Assembly (NCBI GenBank): GCA_964392065.1
Contig: CAYMOG010000002.1
Coordinates: forward strand, 65,396-129,395
DNA from: JASBZA01 sp964392065
Lineage (GTDB): Bacteria; Bacillota; Clostridia; Saccharofermentanales; Fastidiosipilaceae
Length of the DNA: 64,000 bases
Direction: 5' to 3'
Below the pieces are notes generated by a model. It did not search any database, was not told where the DNA came from, and was given only the letters and a program-made list of their open reading frames with translations. Below are positions 16,950-25,617 of the stretch, piece after piece (the stretch's first letter is position 1; every line of letters starts with the position of its first letter). Both the position numbers and the translations under genes were made by a program.

Positions 16950-18292
16950 AAATTAGCTCCTAAGTATTCTAAAATATTTTCAACCACATATTCCGAACTG
17001 CGATTCGCCCAGAGTATATTATAGCCACCACAATCGCCAAAACAGTCAAGAATTTCTCCTGAGAAAAATACGCCTTCTTCCCTAGCACTCTGAAGGCTGT
17101 CTACCTTAAGATTCGTAAAATGTACTCCTCCTGTGCTGGCTTGACATTGTCCAAATCCAGAACTGCTTAATATCGGATACGCCCAAGATTTCAACTGCTT
17201 GGCCAAACGCTTTTCATGGATTTGGTGCTTCTCAATATAATACTCTAAATCTCTAGCCAAAGCTTCTGGGAAAAGGCTTAGGAGAATTAGCTTTCGATCT
17301 TCTCGAAAGCTTTGGGCTTTGGCCTGTAAGAAAGTCTCAAACTCTTGCAATGTAAAATCAGGGAAAAAATCCAGGACCAGATTATATGGCCTACGTGTCT
17401 CTAGAGAAGGAGAAATTATCTCTTGGAAATACGCTTCCGCTTCTCTACCTCGTAGAGTCTCTTCTGCTACACGATTAGGATAATAGTTGAACTTACAGGT
17501 TTCATAAGATTCCAAATCCTTGGCGTGATGAGCATTGTAAAGCGCACTTAATTGCATAATTGGAATTCCTGATATGCCTGATTTATTGTAGTTCACTTCT
17601 CCTATATCTTGTCCGATTTTACGTTTAGTATTAGTTTCATAAATAGATATACCGGCACGTATTTTTACTCCTGCTAAACGTTTGGTATTGTAATCTAAGA
17701 TAAAACTATCCAGTGCAGGATACTGTGGACAGAGCACATAACCTTTTGTCTCCAAGAGTTTATATACATCAGAATTTCCCCCAAGTGCCGGATAAGCTTG
17801 ACCACCTGTACTTATTAGGAGCGCTTGTGTTGTGAGATTGCCATGGTCGGTGTGTACTTGGATTTTTTCTGACATTATCTTGTAGTTCTCAAGTTTAGAG
17901 TTAAGTAAAACGTCAATGGACAAAGTATCTATATGCCATGCGATGAGATTCAGGATAGATTCAGCTTTGAGACTTCTGGGGTAGATACCATCTGCAAGAT
18001 AAGTGACTTCCAGACCTAGTGATTTCCAAGCTCTTAGGGCAGACTGCACAGGGTCTTCGTCTAATATTTCATTAACGCGTGTAAGATCATGACTATGGAA
18101 ATTAGAAAGAAGACAGGATTTGGGTGAAATATTAGCTCTACCATTTCCACTCGCCTTTAGTTTTTTGCCAATTTTATCGGATTTTTCAACAATACAAATG
18201 GACAGATTGGGCTGTTGTTTTTTTAAGAATATTGCTGATAATAAGCCTGAGGTTCCAGCTCCAATAACAACCACGTCATAGTGTTTATTCAT
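16937..18292 (-). CDS. BaiN/HI0933-family NAD(P)/FAD-dependent oxidoreductase
   Basis: This 451-residue flavoprotein has a dinucleotide-binding motif at its N-terminus (VVVIGAGTSGLLSAI, glycines at 11, 13 and 16), the family motif KKLKASGNGRANIS, a central inserted domain, and the C-terminal block STGGVHF...GVFFSGEILDCFGDCGGYNILWA that closes over the FAD. Homologues are annotated as HI0933, aminoacetone oxidase or BaiN; the physiological substrate is not known. It overlaps the CYTH gene upstream by 8 bases and the DegT-like gene downstream by 13 bases, so the three are tightly coupled. Confidence 0.9.
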   Translation of the reverse strand: MNKHYDVVVIGAGTSGLLSAIFLKKQQPNLSICIVEKSDKIGKKLKASGNGRANISPKSCLLSNFHSHDLTRVNEILDEDPVQSALRAWKSLGLEVTYLADGIYPRSLKAESILNLIAWHIDTLSIDVLLNSKLENYKIMSEKIQVHTDHGNLTTQALLISTGGQAYPALGGNSDVYKLLETKGYVLCPQYPALDSFILDYNTKRLAGVKIRAGISIYETNTKRKIGQDIGEVNYNKSGISGIPIMQLSALYNAHHAKDLESYETCKFNYYPNRVAEETLRGREAEAYFQEIISPSLETRRPYNLVLDFFPDFTLQEFETFLQAKAQSFREDRKLILLSLFPEALARDLEYYIEKHQIHEKRLAKQLKSWAYPILSSSGFGQCQASTGGVHFTNLKVDSLQSAREEGVFFSGEILDCFGDCGGYNILWANRSSEYVVENILEYLGANLCGQ

Positions 18293-18926
18293 GAGACATA
18301 GACCTTAATCGCTGTAAACGCGTATATTTATTTTCACTTGGACTAATGAGTCGAAAATGGCTTTGAATAGTATGGGCGAAATTCGTAAAATGTTGTTTAG
18401 ATCCTAATTTATACTCTATTTCTAATTCATAACATTTCTCTTGTATAGAATCCACTTGTAAATAGCCTTCATCCATACTTAGTACAAAATGATTATTTGT
18501 ATCAAGAATATCTACTTCATGACGAATCACATCCGAAATCATGTCGGCAATAAGTTCACCTTGTATCTCATGTAAGGTTCGGATAAGTATATGATTTTCG
18601 TCTAATCCATAATGAAGAAATGCATGGATACACTCATCTTTACTGGGAATATTTTTAGGCCAAATAACAGCATATTCTTCGCGTTCAGAATAGGTTCCTT
18701 CCATTTCTGTTTTAAGTTTTGCCGTGAGAATCTTCTGGCTTCCTTCTTGTCTTAGACGGAGTGCAATGCCTCTTGTATGTAAGAGATTATCCTGATCTCT
18801 AAAATAATGGGCAATTTGTCTTTCTTCTTTCCATGATTTCAGAGGAAAGAGCTGCCAAAACACATCATCTTTTATCTCTTGTATTTTAAGTGATTCAGGA
18901 ATATAAAACTTAAATTCAATCTCCAT
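18285..18926 (-). CDS. CYTH domain-containing protein
   Basis: This 213-residue protein starts MEIEFKF, the ExExK signature of the CYTH fold (CyaB adenylate cyclase / thiamine and inorganic triphosphatases). Other tunnel-fold features are IALRLRQEG, ILTAKLK, a repeated acidic strand (YELEIEYKL) and a late arginine (YTRLQRL). CYTH enzymes bind triphosphate substrates with metal ions. In Firmicutes most are thought to be triphosphatases, but the substrate cannot be read here. It lies 9 bases after the anchored propeller-like gene and overlaps the flavoprotein gene. Confidence 0.85.
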   Translation of the reverse strand: MEIEFKFYIPESLKIQEIKDDVFWQLFPLKSWKEERQIAHYFRDQDNLLHTRGIALRLRQEGSQKILTAKLKTEMEGTYSEREEYAVIWPKNIPSKDECIHAFLHYGLDENHILIRTLHEIQGELIADMISDVIRHEVDILDTNNHFVLSMDEGYLQVDSIQEKCYELEIEYKLGSKQHFTNFAHTIQSHFRLISPSENKYTRLQRLRSMSHE

Positions 18927-18935
18927 AATACATCC

Positions 18936-20099
18936 TCATACATGTAGAATTTGTACACGATCTTCTGTCACAAGTAAAAGCATATTTCTATTAATAAATT
19001 TCATGCGTATGATGGTACTAGGGCTAGCAAAATAATTTCTATCGCTCATATTACTTTCATTCAATAAGTAAATACCCTGTCCATCTGAAATTGCAATTTT
19101 TCCAAAAGCCGCTTCTACATCTAGAGGCGCATTCCCTACTTCTATTCCATGACTAAGTACGCCAATGGAGTGCGTTTGGAAATCACTGTAAGGTATATAG
19201 TAAAGCTTAGTCGTAGCGTTTAACTGACCTTTGCCTAATACTGCAAAACCTTCTTCGGCAAGGGAAACATCGTGAATTTGTTCCAAGTGAAACCATGGCT
19301 TTACTTGTAAATCTTCTATTCTCATGACCTGACTTGGTCCTACTAATATTGTACTTTCTTGTGTGCTAGGCAAAATAACAGGGTAAACTAAATCTCCAGG
19401 TAACGTAATAAGTTTAGAAAGTTTAGCCTCTTTTAAATCTAAACGATAGTAAATAGGTTTCACTTGAGAACCATCGGTATTAATTAAGCTCACATCCATA
19501 TAGCGATTATCTGGAGTAAAAGCCATATTTATAATATAACCAGATTCTAAACGGTCTCTAACACGCCAATCCAGTATGTGTCGACCCTCTTCATCCAAAA
19601 CACGTAAAACACCTTTGGAATTAACTTCTTCCATAAGGAACGCAGACTTACCACTATCCGATACAGCAATTTTTACAATGTTCTGATCGGTAGTTCCATG
19701 ATATAAGAGGCCTTTTGTATTAAATAAATAAAAGTTGAATGCTCCTTGATCCGCTACAAGGAAGAATTTTTCATTCCGAGCAATTATGCTTCTTTGTAAT
19801 TGTACAGTCTGGTTTTTTTCATGGTCCCCGTTTAACGTTATGTAAGTAACTAAATCATTACTTACACGCATGAGATACTCATTTGAGAATGGATACACCT
19901 GCTGGCTCTCACCTTCTTTTAGAGCAAAAAGCTGATCCGTGTTGATTGCCATAAGCTGCTTATCTAATGATTCGGAAAATAACGAGCGGTTAGGTAAGGT
20001 AACGAGCAAGAAGAGTAAGCCGAAGATAAGAACAAAAGTGAGTATAACCAAGAGGAATAACTCTCTTTTCCTTTTCTTCTGCATTCCCTGTGTTTCCAT
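18936..20099 (-). CDS. Membrane-anchored beta-propeller-like protein (DUF5711-like)
   Basis: This 387-residue protein has a basic N-terminus, one transmembrane segment at about residues 14-35 (LFLLVILTFVLIFGLLFLLV) and a long beta-rich outer domain. Repeated blade-like stretches include FFLVADQGAFNFYLFNTKGLL, VLRVLDEEGRHILDW and IAISDGQGIYLLN. It resembles proteins labelled DUF5711 in Clostridia, though I assign this from layout only. A GGAG lies eight bases ahead of the ATG. It sits 24 bases after the DUF4340 gene, so the outer domain may work with the ABC system. The role is unknown. Confidence 0.65.
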   Translation of the reverse strand: METQGMQKKRKRELFLLVILTFVLIFGLLFLLVTLPNRSLFSESLDKQLMAINTDQLFALKEGESQQVYPFSNEYLMRVSNDLVTYITLNGDHEKNQTVQLQRSIIARNEKFFLVADQGAFNFYLFNTKGLLYHGTTDQNIVKIAVSDSGKSAFLMEEVNSKGVLRVLDEEGRHILDWRVRDRLESGYIINMAFTPDNRYMDVSLINTDGSQVKPIYYRLDLKEAKLSKLITLPGDLVYPVILPSTQESTILVGPSQVMRIEDLQVKPWFHLEQIHDVSLAEEGFAVLGKGQLNATTKLYYIPYSDFQTHSIGVLSHGIEVGNAPLDVEAAFGKIAISDGQGIYLLNESNMSDRNYFASPSTIIRMKFINRNMLLLVTEDRVQILHV

Positions 20100-20123
20100 T
20101 CTTCTTGCTCCATCCCATTAACT

Positions 20124-21659
20124 TTAGTTAATAATTTCTAATAATTCGTTCAAAGCTTGTCTTATACTTGGAGAATTTAAATCGTTCGTATCTTCAAAAT
20201 TCGATTTATATACATAAAATCCGGTATATTCCCCATTTTTGAATAAGTATAGAGAATCGGCACTCCGCTCTACATACTCGACAATTATATCTTCCTTCTC
20301 ATTTCTCATCGTATATGAAATGCGATATTCAGGATTCTCTAGACTGGGTTCTGCTTCCAAATCAAATCCAGCAATAGTGACACCGATAACGGCTTGATAG
20401 TAACGGCTAAATGCATTTTTATTGTTCTCATTCTCCACATTTGCATCCTTACCATCAAGTGTATATGTAGGGGTCAAAGAATTGTCTTCTTCTTTTTCTG
20501 CATTGGTTGGATGGAAGATTTCCGAAGTATATTTATCCTCTCCTAATTCAACAGTAAGTGTACCTACGTCTTGAACATTAACTAGGGCTGCAAATGAATC
20601 GAAAAACTCTACCGCAGGCATCCCTAATCGGCTTATAGAAGAACGATTTACTGTGAAGATATACTCCGTTTCTGCATCCATAGCATAGATATATTCATCA
20701 GAGAGATTCTGTCCGAACAAGATTTTTTTCGTGCCTGCTTCACTATTAAGTTCCAATATATACTGGGGGTTATCTAATCCATACGTGCTTAGGTTTTCGC
20801 CTTGTGCCACAAACGTATGGGCTGAAAGGCTTCCCACCTCTGATAAGAAATTTACGAGATTATTGAGGTTTGCCGACCAGGTAACTGGCTCATGCATTTG
20901 CCAGTTTACTGGACTTTGCTCGGTAATTTCCTCTCTACTTAATGGAGTTAAGTTTTCAGCTTGAATTACAAAATCATCCATGATACGTTCTAGAGAAAAC
21001 GTTGTAATCTCATTATGCAAGAGATTTACAATGCTGTTATCGAGTAATTCCAAAGGACTAGAAAGGATCCTTGTTGCTACACTTGTTACAACAGCAACTT
21101 CTTCTGTACTTGGATTGTAGGCGTAATAACGACCTTGTGAAGTAGAGCTTAATTCTTTACCTAAGAGAATAGTGTGTTCTGTACCATCTTCCATGTAGTA
21201 CTGTATCTGTGGATTGTCATGGGCAATTCCATATTCCTCAGCTTCATCTCGTGTTTTCTTGCCAATATTTTCTATACTGGTAATGGTCATAAGACTATTG
21301 GCGAAACTATTCACCTTTTGTTGGTCTAATTGGACTAAACTTGGACTGCTTAGTGTCCACTCCTGAATGGCTGGTCTTTCTGGTGCCCCCGTCACAGGAT
21401 TGGCACCTTCGGGTATTGGAGTAGGGGTAGGAACAAAAGAATTTCCATCAATCTCCATGCGATGTTCAGAATTAGATACAATTAATTTATCAACCTCTTC
21501 TGCATTTAGCGAAAGAAGGGGGGTAGCCGCCTGCACACTTGATTGCGAAGTTTCTTCTTCACTCCCCGTACCAAAATTGACCAAACGCGATAGTGCGAAG
21601 GCACCGATTAGAACAACCAGTACCACCACCATAATTACCAAAGTCCTCGTTTTTTTCAT
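20124..21659 (-). CDS. DUF4340 domain-containing protein (gliding-type ABC system component)
   Basis: This 511-residue protein has a single N-terminal transmembrane helix (about residues 7-28), then a low-complexity proline/threonine stretch (VPTPTPIPEG, near residue 80) inside an otherwise folded outer domain. Motifs typical of DUF4340 are LNAEEVDKLIVS, IGKKTRDEAEEYGI, YGLDNPQYILELNSEAGTKKILFG and DEYIYAMD. DUF4340 genes are commonly found next to GldG-like proteins and ABC-2 permeases, as here: it follows the GldG gene by 11 bases. It is probably an extracytoplasmic part of the transporter; the cargo is unknown. The ribosome binding site is AGAGG. Confidence 0.87.
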   Translation of the reverse strand: MKKTRTLVIMVVVLVVLIGAFALSRLVNFGTGSEEETSQSSVQAATPLLSLNAEEVDKLIVSNSEHRMEIDGNSFVPTPTPIPEGANPVTGAPERPAIQEWTLSSPSLVQLDQQKVNSFANSLMTITSIENIGKKTRDEAEEYGIAHDNPQIQYYMEDGTEHTILLGKELSSTSQGRYYAYNPSTEEVAVVTSVATRILSSPLELLDNSIVNLLHNEITTFSLERIMDDFVIQAENLTPLSREEITEQSPVNWQMHEPVTWSANLNNLVNFLSEVGSLSAHTFVAQGENLSTYGLDNPQYILELNSEAGTKKILFGQNLSDEYIYAMDAETEYIFTVNRSSISRLGMPAVEFFDSFAALVNVQDVGTLTVELGEDKYTSEIFHPTNAEKEEDNSLTPTYTLDGKDANVENENNKNAFSRYYQAVIGVTIAGFDLEAEPSLENPEYRISYTMRNEKEDIIVEYVERSADSLYLFKNGEYTGFYVYKSNFEDTNDLNSPSIRQALNELLEIIN

Positions 21660-21670
21660 ATGATTACCTC

Positions 21671-23173
21671 TTAGAGCTTCTTACGGCGACGATAGGTTAT
21701 AAGTGCAACGACTAATAGTGCAATAGGAACTAAACCTAAGAATACGAATCCTAATACTTGGTATAAGGATTGACTACGAGCGGGAAGATAATAACTCACA
21801 ACAGGAGTAGGTTGGATAAGTAAATCACCACCATCTTGAACTTCACCACTTAACATCGTAATTGCTGAGTTGGCGATTAAATAATTCCCTGGATAATTCA
21901 TCATATTAGAGTCATTGAATAACCAAGCAGAGCCAAATACGGCAACTTGAGCAGGTTCAGTAATTGTTGAACCATCCATGTAGCCAGAGTTTTTGGCCAA
22001 CATAGCAATAGAATGAACCGCTGTGTTTTCTGTTGTCTGATTTGAATCGCCATCCATGTCTAATACACCTTGATCTGATGTTTGTAGTATCGTTTGTGTT
22101 TCAATCCATTCTTGACTATTATCTGCCGTGCGGATTTGTGCTGCTTCAATGGCTAGAGCAGATCCTGCTTGATTTGCAAAATCCGAACCGGAAGGTATCT
22201 CTGCTAAGAAAGCATTATCATACCCCGGGAAAATTCGGTCTGTATTAGTTTCTCTCACACGATTATTCGTTAGGAATAAGTTATATTCACGTAAAACTCG
22301 GTTTAGATTAGGGAGTTCACTCGTGCTGTAATTGGCAATTACGATTAAGCTGTTTCCCTTTTCGAGATAATCTAAATACATTTGAACTTCATTCTCTGCG
22401 ATATCATTACTTGGAGCGAGCATAAGCAAGAGTTCTGTATCCTCAGGAATATTGGTAGCGGTTCTTGTATCGAGCTCATCTATATAATATCTATTTTGTT
22501 CCAATAAAAACTTTAACATTGTGAAGTTTTGTTCCAAGGCTAATTCCCCGTGTCCAGATGTTAAATAGGCTACAGGTGTCACTTCGGAGCTAACTAGACG
22601 TACAGCATTCGTTATTGATTCTTCGGCCGTATAGCCTGTTAAGTATAATTGTTGCTGTGAAGACTCTAGGGCCACTAAATCTTGTGTATTTAGAGCTTTT
22701 AACTTGCTGTGATCATGATTGGAGACGACAATTTGATTTCTAGTTAAATTGCTCGTGCCATTAGGATCTAGCGTGTCAATGATTGCAGGGTTTTGTACAG
22801 GATCAACATATTGAACCGTTATATTATCATTAGAGTATTGCTCATATTCTTCGAGAAGTCTAGGAACGAAGCTAAGATCCCCGGAAGTTCTTTGGCCTGG
22901 GTAATTTTCTCTCGTGCTAAGGACTGTTATGTGTACAGGGTTTTCCAAATCGCCTAAAATATTCTTCGATACATCACTTAGAGTTTGTGCCTTGTTAGGT
23001 GTCCAGTCAAATTGCAATTTATTTCCAACAACAGCATTTAATAGAGCATTTCCTACAATTACAATCGCAATCAACACAATTACAGATAGTATTGCGGTTC
23101 GTTTCAATGTTTTATTTCTACTATCGATTTTTCTCTTGTTCTTTTTGTTTTCATTTTTAATTTGTTTACTCAT
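21671..23173 (-). CDS. GldG family (gliding-motility-type) ABC transporter auxiliary protein
   Basis: An in-frame start exists at 23197, but the ATG at 23173 (500 residues) is preferred. It has AGAGAGG six bases upstream and avoids overlap with the permease gene. The protein has a lysine-rich N-terminus, a transmembrane helix (about 25-46), a large outer domain and a C-terminal transmembrane helix (about 470-490) ending in RRRKKL. The outer domain has the GldG-type PVHITVLSTRENYPG...RLLEEYEQYSNDNITVQYVDP block and PVAYLTSGHGELAL. In Bacteroidota GldG works with GldA/GldF; similar sets occur in non-gliding bacteria, where the function is undefined. Confidence 0.88.
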   Translation of the reverse strand: MSKQIKNENKKNKRKIDSRNKTLKRTAILSVIVLIAIVIVGNALLNAVVGNKLQFDWTPNKAQTLSDVSKNILGDLENPVHITVLSTRENYPGQRTSGDLSFVPRLLEEYEQYSNDNITVQYVDPVQNPAIIDTLDPNGTSNLTRNQIVVSNHDHSKLKALNTQDLVALESSQQQLYLTGYTAEESITNAVRLVSSEVTPVAYLTSGHGELALEQNFTMLKFLLEQNRYYIDELDTRTATNIPEDTELLLMLAPSNDIAENEVQMYLDYLEKGNSLIVIANYSTSELPNLNRVLREYNLFLTNNRVRETNTDRIFPGYDNAFLAEIPSGSDFANQAGSALAIEAAQIRTADNSQEWIETQTILQTSDQGVLDMDGDSNQTTENTAVHSIAMLAKNSGYMDGSTITEPAQVAVFGSAWLFNDSNMMNYPGNYLIANSAITMLSGEVQDGGDLLIQPTPVVSYYLPARSQSLYQVLGFVFLGLVPIALLVVALITYRRRKKL

Positions 23174-23184
23174 AGTATGCCTCT

Positions 23185-23970
23185 CTATTCCGCCCAACGA
23201 CGACTCTCAAGAATCTGGTAGGTAATGTATAGGAAAATGACAATGACACTGATAAAGTAAATTATCGTCATTAAATCAAAAGTGCCTTGATAAAAACCTG
23301 CTAAGCGGTTGGCAGGGTTAATCCAATCTAGAGCTTGTTTCACGCCTTGCCCTGCTTGTTGATCAAAGCTTGCAGGAATTATATTGAAGAAATCTAAACG
23401 GTTAAAGAATGAGGTTGTTAAAGTCGCTAAGATTCCACTTAAGTTTGAAAGTATTTCGAAACTTACAAAAATGACAAATGAAATAATCGCTGCAATAATC
23501 TGATTCTCAGTAAGAGCAGAAGCAAAAACACCAATTGCAATATACGCTAATGCGGTTAATAGATACGCAATCAATGTCCCTAAATAACGAATATCAATAG
23601 TTCCACCGAGAGCCAAGGTCACCAATACATAAACCAGATTAATCGAAGATATCACTAGGAACATCAGCACGACACCGAAGTACTTACCTATCACAATTTG
23701 ACCTGAAGTGGCAGGTGACGTAGCAAGTAGAACCTGTGTACCGTTCTTCTTATCTTCCGAAATAGTACGCATCGTCATAATGGGTATAAGAATCATGAAT
23801 AAGCTTTTCATGAATTGCAAGGTAGCTGAATTATCCATATAACTACTCAAAAGCATAGATGATACATATAATCCTGACACGAAGGCATAGATGGCAAACA
23901 GCACCCAGCCCATGGGAGACTTGAAATAGCTATGGAATTCTCTTTTGGTTATGGCTAGAATTTGACTCAT
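23185..23970 (-). CDS. ABC-2 type transporter permease (GldF-like)
   Basis: This 261-residue integral membrane protein shows about six hydrophobic segments. It begins with ILAITKREFHSYFKSPMGWVLFAIYAFVSGLYV, typical of GldF/NosY-type permeases, and continues with LIPIMTMRTISEDKKNGTQVLLATSPATSGQIVIGKY, the ABC-2 coupling region. It should form the channel energised by the ATPase encoded directly upstream. The start and the ATPase stop codon overlap (TAATG), indicating translational coupling and a fixed subunit ratio. The substrate is unknown. Confidence 0.92.
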   Translation of the reverse strand: MSQILAITKREFHSYFKSPMGWVLFAIYAFVSGLYVSSMLLSSYMDNSATLQFMKSLFMILIPIMTMRTISEDKKNGTQVLLATSPATSGQIVIGKYFGVVLMFLVISSINLVYVLVTLALGGTIDIRYLGTLIAYLLTALAYIAIGVFASALTENQIIAAIISFVIFVSFEILSNLSGILATLTTSFFNRLDFFNIIPASFDQQAGQGVKQALDWINPANRLAGFYQGTFDLMTIIYFISVIVIFLYITYQILESRRWAE

Positions 23971-24926
23971 TATTTTTCCTCTTTCTCAGGATGATAGTTC
24001 TGGCTAGTGACTTTTAAGAATACGTCTTCAAGCGTGGGGTTCAAGGTTTTCATACCAATTAATGGTAGATTTTCTTTTGCCAAAGCATGGAAAACATCTT
24101 CTCGTACATCAAACCCCTCATGGGTTTGGTATTCATACACAACAACATCTTCCATTCTACGCAAAAAGAGTACATCCGTGATACCAGGTATAGACTTAAG
24201 AACAGACATTGCACGATCGCTGTCTGCTTTTATCATAAGCTCAACACGATTGATTCCATCTACCGCATCACCAAGACTATCCGATGACCCAGAAGCAACG
24301 ATTTTACCATTATTAATAATCACGACTCGGTCACACGTCGCAGCGACTTCTGACAGAATATGAGACGACAAGATGACCGTATGATTCTTCCCCAATGATT
24401 TAATAGTCGAACGAATTTCTTTAATTTGTTTAGGATCTAAGCCGACAGTAGGTTCATCTAATACAATAATTTCAGGGTCTCCTACAAGTGCTTGGGCTAT
24501 TCCGACTCGCTGGCGATAACCTTTGGATAAATTTCGAATGAGTCTCTTACGAACATCTGTGATTTTTACTAGAGCCATAATGCGAGCAATATGTTCATTT
24601 TGTTCTTTTTTGGGAACACTGTTCAAATCGCAGACAAATCTGAGATATTCTAATACGGTCATATCTAGATACAGGGGGGGTTGTTCAGGTAAATATCCGA
24701 TACTTGCACGTGCTTTTTCTGGGTCCTCCAAAACGTCATAGCCGTTTACTTTGACTTGACCTGAAGTAGCAGAAATAAACCCTGTTAAAATATTCATGGT
24801 TGTACTCTTGCCGGCTCCGTTAGGCCCTAGAAAACCTAGAACCTCGCCTGCTTCCACTCTGAAACTAACGTCATCTACGGCTTTATTATTACCGTAGTAT
24901 TTGACTAAGTTGTTGATTTCTATCAT
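23970..24926 (-). CDS. ABC transporter ATP-binding protein (GldA-like)
   Basis: This 318-residue cassette ATPase has Walker A GPNGAGKST at about residues 34-42, the Q-loop in IGYLPEQPPLY, a signature LSKGYRQRVGIAQAL (LSKGY instead of LSGGQ, common in this subgroup), Walker B IIVLDEPTVGLDP and the switch histidine in SSHIL. After the core is a roughly 100-residue C-terminal domain, usual for ABC-2 exporters of the NosF/GldA type. It powers the permease encoded next. A GGAGG site precedes the ATG. Confidence 0.93.
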   Translation of the reverse strand: MIEINNLVKYYGNNKAVDDVSFRVEAGEVLGFLGPNGAGKSTTMNILTGFISATSGQVKVNGYDVLEDPEKARASIGYLPEQPPLYLDMTVLEYLRFVCDLNSVPKKEQNEHIARIMALVKITDVRKRLIRNLSKGYRQRVGIAQALVGDPEIIVLDEPTVGLDPKQIKEIRSTIKSLGKNHTVILSSHILSEVAATCDRVVIINNGKIVASGSSDSLGDAVDGINRVELMIKADSDRAMSVLKSIPGITDVLFLRRMEDVVVYEYQTHEGFDVREDVFHALAKENLPLIGMKTLNPTLEDVFLKVTSQNYHPEKEEK

Positions 24927-24943
24927 ATTTTCCTCCGAAAACT

Positions 24944-25477
24944 CTATGCTCTAGTAAGGGTATATTGTGTTTTTGACGGATTATGGCGTTTTAAATCCTT
25001 CAAGATTCGATCATCAGGTTCGAAAAGAACTAAGACTCTTTCTTTATTTACATCTGCTACAAAAAACCATACATTTTCTTTGCTCGTATTCGTAGTTAAG
25101 TCCATAGTCTTTATCTTGCTTCTCGTATGGTGGTTATAATCTGGGGAACTCAGAGGCGCTAGGATTTCCATAGATTGTGCACGAACGGAAACTTTTCTCT
25201 TTCTCTTCTTCTTATTAATAATGGCATCAATATCAAGTGTGCCATTTGTACAAATATATTCGTACTCTATTCTTCTCTGACTTATCAAATAATAGAGTCC
25301 GTAAATCGCAGCCGCAATAATAAGTGGAACAAAGGCTACAATATAAGGTAAGAATATAAAAACTAAGATTAATACAAATACAAATAAAAGAATATACAAT
25401 CCAATCAGTGCATAGTCTACTGAGCCGAGTTGTCTCTTAACAATCTTCTCAATAAAAACATCTTCTGTTCCAAACAT
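24944..25477 (-). CDS. DUF6106-like membrane protein
   Basis: This 177-residue protein has two adjacent hydrophobic segments (about 23-62, split around residue 43), then the cytoplasmic-looking block RRIEYEYICTNGTLDIDAIINKKKRKRKVSV and a soluble domain of about 90 residues. The layout matches DUF6106 family members from Clostridia. It is first in the operon that continues with the GldA-like ATPase 17 bases later, so it may be an accessory part of that system. A GGAGG site stands ahead of the ATG. Family assignment is from recalled pattern, function unknown. Confidence 0.65.
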   Translation of the reverse strand: MFGTEDVFIEKIVKRQLGSVDYALIGLYILLFVFVLILVFIFLPYIVAFVPLIIAAAIYGLYYLISQRRIEYEYICTNGTLDIDAIINKKKRKRKVSVRAQSMEILAPLSSPDYNHHTRSKIKTMDLTTNTSKENVWFFVADVNKERVLVLFEPDDRILKDLKRHNPSKTQYTLTRA

Positions 25478-25547
25478 AAATCCTCCATAGTGGATTAAAC
25501 CACAAAATCCTTAATATCATAATACAGTTTAGTGCTTTTTTCACGGA

Positions 25548-25573
25548 GGAATGTTAAGTATTCTTAACATTCC
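25548..25573. repeat. Perfect 11-bp inverted repeat between fumC and the Gld-type operon
   Basis: GGAATGTTAAG (25548-25558) and its exact complement CTTAACATTCC (25563-25573) flank a 4-base TATT loop. The flank on the minus strand is TCCGTGAAAAAAG, not a U-tract, so it is a poor intrinsic terminator for fumC. It lies about 70 bases upstream of the DUF6106 start, just ahead of a TATTAT box at about 25517-25522 on the minus strand. It could be an operator, an RNA hairpin protecting the fumC 3' end, or a weak terminator. Confidence 0.7.
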
Positions 25574-25617
25574 AAACGTTCAGTCAATTATCTATTTTAC
25601 CCTTAATTGACTATTTT

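Noticed and set aside
25584..25610. TCAATTA / TAATTGA repeat as the fumC terminator
   Set aside because: Seven A/T-rich pairs with a 13-base loop and no U-tract on the minus strand; too weak to call.
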